Below, piece by piece: positions 61,475 to 64,000 of a DNA stretch of 64,000 nt. Every line of letters begins with the position of its first letter. Within the stretch, counting starts at the first letter, position 1. The notes beneath the pieces are model-generated. The model was not told where the DNA came from, made no database searches, and was given only the letters and a program-made list of their open reading frames with translations. The stretch is from Plotosus lineatus (Eukaryota > Chordata > Actinopteri > Siluriformes > Plotosidae): contig CM045734.1 in the NCBI GenBank assembly GCA_024760905.1, positions 41,998,564 to 42,062,563 on the forward strand, given 5' to 3'. The translations under genes and the position numbers were made by a program.

Positions 61475-62490
61475 AAAACCTGTCTCTATGGTGTGTCTTG
61501 CCGAATGCGGGCTCCCCCACACGCAACGCGCAGCTGACGGAACAATTCTATTTAAATGTTTCAATGGACGGGGTGTTTTATCTAAAGCGGAATTACAGTA
61601 CCTTCAGATCAGAGGTCCTTATTCAATATTAACTTGCTTCCTTGTGAGATCGGAGGTCTTGTTCCATGGAGTACTCTGCTCATACTCCTTGTGCTTCAAT
61701 ATCGTGCTGAAATAATCACCTCCCTCACTGTATTTCTGCTTTAAGGTCTCCTTCTGCTTCAATATCGTCCGGATTGTAGAGGGATTTCGGCGATAACGAA
61801 ATATAACGCTGCAATGATCTCAAAACAAGCCAACAGTCCTCTTCAACTCTCCTCACGGTTGTGACGGACAAAGGGTATGGGTACAGTAATGGTTACAGGT
61901 CAGCTCCCTCCTAGCCAATGGGAGGCCAGTGGGGCGGGATGTTGGGAGACAGTCAATGAGAAAGCAACTCGCGCATCATGTGAAATTTTGATTGGCGCAT
62001 TTGAATTTTGAATGGCACGTTTGGCGGTTTCCTAAGAGGGGTTTGTTTTCGTATACAGAGGACGAAAACGTTTCATATCCGGGGGGTTTCGTAAGTAGGG
62101 GGCCCGACTGTAGTTGATTACCAAAACCAATTATAGAAGATATGCTGTGGCTGAATTTCAAACATCTTTCTGGAAAGTGACTACCCCAATATGTGGTATA
62201 TACACTCAACACACTGGACATATTAAATGAACAAAAATTTCGCTGGAAGATCTATCTATATTCTGACAACTATTGCTACAATTATTTCTCTGTTGTACCA
62301 ATTTATTCTGTTGTGAAGTGAATTCGTCCACGCTCACCTGAAATGATTGACCACATTGGTCTTGCTGAGGAAGGACAGCACGAAGGAACCAGGCCTCCGG
62401 TCACTCTCTCTGATCAGGTAGCTGCCAGGTGTCTTGGCCTTGCGCAGCCGCTCCTCCGCAATGGTCCGGTCCAGCTTCCCATGGTACCAT
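34754..62490 (-). CDS. rasa1: p120 Ras GTPase-activating protein, 3' 24 exons (gene-level entry)
   Basis: RASA1 accelerates GTP hydrolysis by Ras and is recruited from the cytosol to phosphotyrosine receptors through its two SH2 domains. Twenty-four GT-AG exons join in phase into 871 codons plus stop, matching the human protein from its first SH2 domain to the C-terminus. Domain order is SH2-N (WYHGKLD, LIRES), SH3 (AILPYTK, GWMWVTN), SH2-C (WYHGKIS, FLVRPSD), PH (KGYLL, RWKNLYFILEG), C2 (LVLYVEEAHKLP) and RasGAP. The GAP domain keeps the arginine finger in TTLFRATTL and the FLR motif in VFLRLICPAILNPR, so it should be catalytically competent. The first exon, encoding the N-terminal low-complexity region, is off the right edge. 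Introns are loaded with pogo-like, RTE, SINE and foldback repeats. Confidence 0.97.
34932..35066 (-). CDS. rasa1: rasa1 exon (C-terminal region)
   Basis: It encodes NVPDLPDAPEHFRTDLSRDL, AALHEICAAHSDELRTLS and NERGAQQ. Acceptor cttgcag, donor gtgtgt. Confidence 0.96.
35598..35646. repeat. T-run joined to a G-run
   Basis: ctttctttctt-T(n) followed by about 17 consecutive G in a rasa1 intron. Confidence 0.9.
35728..36139. mobile_element. pogo-like element (CAGGGATCCC family)
   Basis: TA-flanked, left end CAGGGATCCCTAACTTTC, right end ccaagtgatccctg; 412 bp, A-run at 36072-36090. In a rasa1 intron. Confidence 0.65.
36399..36476 (-). CDS. rasa1: rasa1 exon (RasGAP end)
   Basis: It encodes EPYMEGVNPFIKNNKQRMIM and FLDELG. 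Acceptor ggtttag, donor gtgagt; 26 codons in phase 0. Confidence 0.96.
36565..36653 (-). CDS. rasa1: rasa1 exon (RasGAP)
   Basis: It encodes PLSSTATRTLTLVAKSVQNL and ANLVEFGAK. Acceptor ctttgtag, donor gtttgc. Confidence 0.96.
36737..36895 (+). mobile_element. otophysan-type tRNA-SINE, degenerate
   Basis: gcagtggtggttctgggtta, gtggttcaacccccaat, then cccttaaccctcaatcactc and gttgtataaaaatgataaat, a body seen widely in catfish and relatives. Confidence 0.6.
37276..37327. repeat. (TG)n joined to a G-run
   Basis: About 15 TG units followed by about 19 G in a rasa1 intron. Confidence 0.9.
37995..38062 (-). CDS. rasa1: rasa1 exon (RasGAP FLR motif)
   Basis: It encodes GFVFLRLICPAILNPRMFNI. The FLR..CPA motif is the RasGAP signature that positions the arginine finger. 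Donor gtgagt. Confidence 0.96.
38164..38250 (-). CDS. rasa1: rasa1 exon (RasGAP)
   Basis: It encodes TLRFIYGCLQKSVQQKWPTN and TTMRTRVV. Acceptor attgtcag, donor gtgaag. Confidence 0.95.
38352..38467 (-). CDS. rasa1: rasa1 exon (RasGAP)
   Basis: It encodes LNPSKLEKNEDVNLNLANLL and LSELVEKIFMAAEILP. Acceptor tttaaag, donor gtaagt, phase 2. Confidence 0.95.
38641..38925 (+). mobile_element. tRNA-SINE with L2-like tail (family 3)
   Basis: Head ggcacggtgacgtagtggtt, middle tgcgtgggtttcccctaggt and tttcctcccactat, end tgggctccagcctaacagga. Typical vertebrate HE1-like SINE, old copy. Confidence 0.7.
38926..39090 (+). mobile_element. otophysan-type tRNA-SINE, degenerate
   Basis: gtagttgtggctcagtggtt head, then gcaagccttttaacccgcaa and tgcataaatgagaaatgca. 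Immediately follows the family-3 SINE. Confidence 0.5.
39411..39917. mobile_element. hAT element, second copy (truncated left end)
   Basis: Shares ttttctggaatagtgtacga, ggtgtactaataattttata and gggggcgccacagaaa with 12279-13221; the left end is missing. Confidence 0.75.
40240..40542 (-). mobile_element. tRNA-SINE, family 1 with RTE-like tail
   Basis: Inverse of 9223-9575: tail gtctgtctgtcttcctttcg, gagtcgccacagcgaatcat and body through ccagttagctgcactggggg; the tRNA head is cut at about 40542. Confidence 0.85.
40792..40873. repeat. perfect 38-bp hairpin with 6-nt loop
   Basis: 40792-40829 and 40836-40873 are exact inverted copies around atgcaa. It lies in a rasa1 intron between the arginine-finger exon and the next one, beside but outside the RTE copy at 40916. 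Confidence 0.95.
40916..41373 (-). mobile_element. RTE LINE, 5'-truncated, with target-site duplication
   Basis: Minus strand has 143 open codons of the RT C-terminal region ([40 protein letters not shown]) and the 3' end. A 16-bp duplication aatctgtccatattct flanks it (40900-40915 and 41374-41389). Lack of stops and the perfect duplication indicate a young insertion. Confidence 0.93.
41534..41676 (-). CDS. rasa1: rasa1 exon (RasGAP arginine finger)
   Basis: It encodes EATTLFRATTLASTLMEQYM and AIKDTILKIMESKQSCE. The Arg in TTLFRATT aligns with human Arg789, the catalytic finger inserted into Ras. Donor gtttgt. Confidence 0.97.
41781..41940 (-). CDS. rasa1: rasa1 exon (RasGAP domain start)
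   Basis: It encodes VIIQKDFHVIYALAHVCGQD, RTLLASILLRIFRHEKAE and LNDREINME. Donor gtacag, phase 1. Confidence 0.96.
42104..42276 (-). CDS. rasa1: rasa1 exon (C2 end to GAP linker)
   Basis: It encodes FMRCLLSRLHKGQMIDEWF, LSSHVPLKGIEPGSLRVRAR and EKIMPEEEYTEFRE. Acceptor tttgtgcag, donor gtaata. Confidence 0.96.
42277..43095. other. rasa1 intron, no repeat recognised
   Basis: No coding exon or transposon end recognised in this part of the intron upstream of the C2-end exon. Confidence 0.5.
43096..44353. mobile_element. pogo-like element (CAGTYGGCCCCC family), 1.26 kb
   Basis: Flanked by TA; left end CAATTGGCCCCCTACTTAC, right end gtaagtagggggccaactg. Contains CT/CA arrays near 43700-43780 and a block (43850-43915) shared with 61600-61690. 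Confidence 0.8.
44480..44787 (+). mobile_element. tRNA-SINE (family 2) with target-site duplication
   Basis: Body gggcaaggtcttaaccaca, cagcagtataaatgggtacc and end cccaacagactttacc. A perfect 14-bp duplication tattattgtttgat flanks it (44466-44479, 44788-44801). Confidence 0.92.
45267..45343 (-). CDS. rasa1: rasa1 exon (C2 domain)
   Basis: It encodes DLSCEINRFEISLSNKTKKS and KESDI. Both ends split codons (GA|T and T|TG). Confidence 0.95.
45466..45623 (-). CDS. rasa1: rasa1 exon (C2 domain start)
   Basis: It encodes VSSLVLYVEEAHKLPIKHF, TSPYCNIYLNSVHVARTH and GQNPVFTEEFIF. Acceptor atctcag, donor gtgagg. Confidence 0.96.
45670..47033. other. rasa1 intron, mostly unique A/T-rich sequence
   Basis: No exon or transposon end recognised; an A-run of about 27 bases lies at 46422-46448. 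Confidence 0.5.
47034..47117 (-). CDS. rasa1: rasa1 exon (PH C-terminal helix)
   Basis: It encodes DWMKCLQNFCSNLRK and QPAQGSSNKRLRQ, the closing PH helix followed by a short linker. Donor gtaact. Confidence 0.95.
47797..48000 (+). pseudogene. captured LINE endonuclease fragment (foldback 1)
   Basis: RNKMDELHAQIA, then CFFETWLEEST-like residues and a following Pro/Gly segment resemble an L1/Tx1-like endonuclease start. Frame shifted. Same fragment, opposite orientation, in foldback 2. Confidence 0.5.
48029..48088 (+). repeat. 3 x 20-bp tandem repeat
   Basis: Units gcatgttagctccactaata, gcacgttagctccgctaata and a diverged third, inside the loop of foldback 1. Confidence 0.85.
48540..48660. 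repeat. (TG)n(TA)n(GA)n microsatellite plus SINE tail
   Basis: Compound microsatellite to 48606, then taagtcactctggataagag and atgctgtaaatgtaaataa, the tail of an otophysan SINE. Confidence 0.75.
48678..48765 (-). CDS. rasa1: rasa1 exon (PH domain)
   Basis: It encodes PNCFQIVIQHFSEDQCIFYF and AGDTPEQAQ. Acceptor tttgcag, donor gtatgt. Confidence 0.96.
48889..49045 (-). CDS. rasa1: rasa1 exon (PH domain)
   Basis: It encodes KGKRWKNLYFILEGNDAQ, LIYFESEKRATKPKGLIDL and VYCVHDSLFG, the central strands of the PH domain. Donor gtaacc. Confidence 0.96.
49357..49483 (-). CDS. rasa1: rasa1 exon (SH2-C to PH linker, PH start)
   Basis: It encodes QQEQVLCNALDENREIYKTI, RRKTKDAFYKNIVKKGYLL and INK. It has one more residue than human between GYLL and KGKGKRWKN. 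Donor gtactc. Confidence 0.95.
49565..49643 (-). CDS. rasa1: rasa1 exon (SH2-C end)
   Basis: It encodes VDDIIEHYRKEQIVEGYTL and KDPVSNQ. Acceptor ttggcag, donor gtaggg, phase 0. Confidence 0.95.
49990..50263. mobile_element. pogo-like fragment (CAGACGCTCCCC family)
   Basis: Shares cgaacgtaaggtgaaaaaaa-adjacent sequence, cgcaagttgtta and cataaataccat with 59295-59720 and the inverse of 56100-56260. Its outer end is lost. Confidence 0.6.
50264..51849. mobile_element. foldback element 2, about 630-bp arms
   Basis: Arms about 50264-50892 and 51214-51849 are close inverted copies (outer gccgagcaactggcaagtg, inner cgctcaactgggcttcttg). The right arm continues to a pogo-like end (..gtcaagggccgactg then TA near 51898); the matching left end is missing. 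The loop holds a LINE endonuclease fragment and a smaller snapback (about 50880-50974). Confidence 0.9.
50945..51145 (-). pseudogene. captured LINE endonuclease fragment (foldback 2)
   Basis: Minus strand is open for 76 codons: MRNKMDELHAQIAEDLLCF, CETWLEESTPDEAIAPASY, FILCNPKRQSRRL. This resembles the start of an L1/Tx1-like endonuclease. Cleaner than the copy at 47797-48000. Confidence 0.55.
51905..52225 (-). mobile_element. tRNA-SINE, family 1 with a third tail
   Basis: Inverse body (ccagttagctgcactggggg) and head (ggatcagtgatccagca); tail actggttactcgtgtgttga and ctctctcttagcgagggc, shared with 27350-27597. Confidence 0.8.
52453..52603 (-). CDS. rasa1: rasa1 exon (SH2-C core) with tandem acceptor
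   Basis: It encodes GQVCSFLVRPSDSTPGDYSL, FRTNENIQRFKICPTPNNQ and MMGGRYYN. FLVRPSD carries the phosphotyrosine-binding Arg. The acceptor is tagcag, so two AGs three bases apart could be used; the upstream one keeps the human length (one residue before GQV). Confidence 0.96.
52967..53019 (-). CDS. rasa1: rasa1 exon (SH2-C start)
   Basis: It encodes WYHGKISKQEAYNLLMT. Acceptor ctttgtag, donor gtatat. Human has Phe where this protein has Tyr in WYHG. Confidence 0.95.
53581..53612 (-). CDS. rasa1: rasa1 32-bp microexon (SH3 to SH2-C linker)
   Basis: It encodes GREEDPHEGK plus two bases, matching the human linker. Acceptor gtttgcag, donor gtaagc. It is too short for ORF callers but is needed to keep frame. 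Confidence 0.93.
53781..53898 (-). CDS. rasa1: rasa1 exon (SH3 core)
   Basis: It encodes FLKGDMFIVHNEHGDGWMWV, TNVRTGEQGLIVDDLVEEV. The WMW tryptophans and the RTGEQGLI strand are typical of the RASA1 SH3 domain. Donor gtaagt. The 4.6 kb intron upstream holds nested repeats. Confidence 0.96.
54851..54970. repeat. compound microsatellite (TA)n(GATAA)n(CA)n
   Basis: (TA)n, then about eight gataa pentamers, then (CA)n, inside the outer Tigger element. Confidence 0.9.
54974..56270. mobile_element. pogo-like element (CAGACGCTCCCC family), nested
   Basis: Ends CAGACGCTCCCCGACTTACG and cgtaagtcggggatggtctg between TA dinucleotides. Contains the SINE 55260-55577. Truncated relatives at 14255-14408, 49990-50263 and 59295-59720. 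Confidence 0.85.
55260..55577 (+). mobile_element. tRNA-SINE (family 2), innermost insertion
   Basis: A-box-like tagtggttagggtgctgc, B box gagttcgaatccc, end cccaacagacttaccctta. A 14-bp duplication cagaagtataagcc at 55246-55259 and 55578-55591. Confidence 0.93.
56940..58100. other. rasa1 intron, unique A/T-rich sequence
   Basis: No exon, transposon end or regulatory motif recognised; T-run at 57913-57934. Confidence 0.5.
58105..58364 (-). mobile_element. tRNA-SINE (family 2), degenerate
   Basis: Inverse of family 2: ccgttgggctttttaca, tgctagtccatcacaggtta, ttctactggtacccatttat and gacaccaccagccc. Confidence 0.75.
58487..58557 (-). CDS. rasa1: rasa1 exon (SH3 start)
   Basis: It encodes PVEDRRRVRAILPYTKVPDT; ALPYTK-like residues form the first SH3 strand. 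Donor gtatat, phase 2. Confidence 0.95.
58804..58939 (-). CDS. rasa1: rasa1 exon (SH2-N, second half)
   Basis: It encodes IIAMCGDYYIGGRRFSSL, DLIGYYSFVSCLLKGEKL and EPVAPPE between a gttccag acceptor and a gtaatg donor. It joins the preceding exon within an Arg codon. Confidence 0.96.
59295..59720. mobile_element. pogo-like element, truncated (CAGACGCTCCCC family)
   Basis: Left end CAGACGCTCCCCGACTTACG after TA; interior matches the inverse of 55895-56260 up to about 59720, where similarity stops. Confidence 0.75.
59721..60690. other. rasa1 intron, unassigned
   Basis: A/T-rich; no coding exon, transposon end or known repeat recognised. Confidence 0.45.
60718..61224 (-). mobile_element. pogo-like element half (CAGTYGGCCCCC family), inverted
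   Basis: Right end cgtaagtagagggccgactg; interior inverse of 43096 onward. Contains a near-perfect ~45-bp direct duplication (gaggaagcaagttaatattg) at 60740-60828. Confidence 0.7.
61283..62110 (+). mobile_element. pogo-like element half (CAGTYGGCCCCC family)
   Basis: Starts CAGTCGGCC, ends gtttcgtaagtagggggccc then gactg. With 60718-61224 it forms a large inverted arrangement around a (TG)n/(CA)n core. Confidence 0.7.
62338..62490 (-). CDS. rasa1: rasa1 exon (SH2-N, first half)
   Basis: Acceptor ctttag and donor gtgagc. It encodes WYHGKLDRTIAEERL, GSYLIRESDRRPGSFVLSF and NVVNHF. The Arg of LIRES is the phosphotyrosine-binding residue of SH2 folds. Most 5' exon in the window. Confidence 0.96.
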
Positions 62491-62523
62491 CTAAAGTACA
62501 AAAGCAGAAGCTAGTTTTAAAAG

Positions 62524-62760
62524 ACTTACTTAAGATAAGATAAGCCAAGATACAGCTTTATTGATCTCACAATGGAGAAATTCACTGTTACAGGCTCTCG
62601 AAGTACAATCAGTAGGGGGGTGCAAAAAAGATTAGAAAGGTGCATCATTGATAGTCATAAATATTAAAACAGAATAATAAAGATAAATAAAATAAAATAT
62701 AAAAATAATATAAAACAATAGAATAAAACTTTGTAGCGTGGCTATATACAAATATACAGG
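62524..62760 (-). repeat. LINE-type 3' fragment with aagat repeats
   Basis: aagataagataagccaagat followed by cagctttattgatctcacaa and atggagaaattcactgttac, a common fish repeat end. Family not named with confidence. Confidence 0.45.
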
Positions 62761-64000
62761 TATATACAATCATTGATAATAGTGTTGGTGTGGTCTGATT
62801 TAATTCATATCAGCTCCTTACTGCATAACAGAAGTAAGACCTTTCCAGTAGAGTATGTAAACGGAATAAGAGTTCAACGTTTTAAAAGAACAGTGTGCAA
62901 GATTTCACAGTATTCGGTGGTGAAGTTCCAGATTTCGTCAAACTAAACTGAGGGTGCAAGATGGCAGCCTCCATGAGAGAGGACCTGCTCAGAAAACAGT
63001 AAATTTATTGTAATTGTAATGGATGAATGAAAACGTATTTTTGATGTTATACTTTCCACTTATAGATCCTATAAAAATGTTGCACACTAAGTATTTGAAC
63101 GAAAATGAAAGGAAAGCCTTCGAAACTTTTCTGTTACAGAGGAAACATGTATATTATCAAGTTTATACTTACATCTTTAAAGTTGCAATCTGCTAAAATG
63201 CATTCAATAGTTTGCTTTAACCTGTTTGAAAAGGCCGCAAATTATAGTCCATTTCACTTTTGCAAGTGCAAAATCGCAAGAATACTACGTGAACATATCA
63301 GTTCCAATCACAGCAAAACTAGCCATACACCGGTATTAAATGAAGAAATCAGATTAATGAACTGAATAAAACAAAGATAAAATAAAGGCACATCTTCACA
63401 TACATCTAAATTACATTTTCATACATTAGACAGGCATCTATTTGTTTGCATGAATGCACAGTACATATCCTAATACATTTAATACACAACACTTCCGAAT
63501 GAATTGTTTAATTATACACCCGCGCCCCCCCCCCACGTTTCAAAGTACAATGGCAGTCCCCTTGTGTGAGAATGTATTAACCATTTCTTTCCCGGAATGA
63601 AGACTGTAATAAAAATAGGATGAATTTGTATTTTTTTTTTTTTTTTTGCACCAACATGACTCAGCACTGCATGAAATTTAAAAACACTTAATCCTAGCCC
63701 CATGCTATAAATTAAAGAGTAGCTTTTCTAACACTGGTTAAACATTCAGTGGATTTAGTTTCTGACGGAAGCAGATGAAAAGTAACACGTCTTTATAGTT
63801 GAGTACTATGAAAGGTTGCTTGATATTTAGTACAAGAAAAGATGAAAACAGAACATGACAAAACGAGAAAGAGCAGCATCACATGGTTAGGGTGAGAAGA
63901 CGGTGTGAGAAAACGAGAAAAAAAGAAAAAAAAAGTGGTGGCATTGTGCAGTGCAATCAGATTTCAGTTCTGGGTTAAAATAATATCCAGGCTGACCAGT
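62761..64000. other. rasa1 first in-window intron, right edge
   Basis: No exon recognised; C-run at 63522-63534 and T-run at 63629-63647. The next rasa1 exon upstream must lie beyond 64000. Confidence 0.5.

Overview
The window reads as nuclear DNA of a ray-finned fish. Two large multi-exon vertebrate genes can be assembled exon by exon, and the space between them is filled with Tc1, pogo/Tigger, hAT, RTE and tRNA-SINE copies plus long (TA)n and (CA)n arrays. Short repeats ending in a 'cactctggataagagcatct'-like tail and the heavy Tc1 load point to an otophysan fish, probably a catfish; that assignment is inference from repeat style, not a species identification.

Layout. From 1 to about 10.8 kb there is no recognisable host gene: a 5'-truncated RTE LINE end, a Tigger remnant, microsatellites, two SINE/L2-type pieces, a 1.4 kb pogo-like element carrying a SINE, and repeat-poor stretches (about 2.4-4.5 kb and 4.9-8.2 kb) with several octamer motifs that look like candidate conserved non-coding DNA. 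At 10859-11629 (minus) lies an intact 256-codon ORF with psq and CENP-B type helix-turn-helix domains but no transposase catalytic domain. It is head to head with ccnh (cyclin H, plus strand), whose nine coding exons run from 13626 to 33581 and join in phase to give 321 aa. Intron 1 of ccnh (6.6 kb) holds two Tc1 elements, an RTE fragment split by a hAT MITE, SINEs, and an antisense ORF with a P2X7-intracellular-domain-like cysteine motif. Intron 5 holds the longest RTE copy.

From 62490 down to 34754 (minus) are 24 consecutive exons of rasa1 (p120 RasGAP): SH2, SH3, SH2, PH, C2 and RasGAP domains through to the stop codon. The first exon (the N-terminal low-complexity region in other vertebrates) lies beyond the right edge. 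ccnh and rasa1 converge tail to tail with stop codons about 1.2 kb apart, the same neighbour pair as in other vertebrates. Cyclin H is the regulatory subunit of the CDK-activating kinase and TFIIH; RASA1 switches off Ras. No functional coupling is implied by their adjacency.

The most unusual material is in the mobile DNA: one tRNA-SINE body joined to at least three different 3' tails, one of which matches the RTE LINE in the same window; two foldback elements with long inverted arms and a captured LINE endonuclease fragment in opposite orientations; a perfect 38-bp hairpin inside a rasa1 intron; and pogo-like elements nested three deep. I did not see CRISPR arrays, operons, rRNA genes or bona fide tRNA genes, as expected for this kind of genome.
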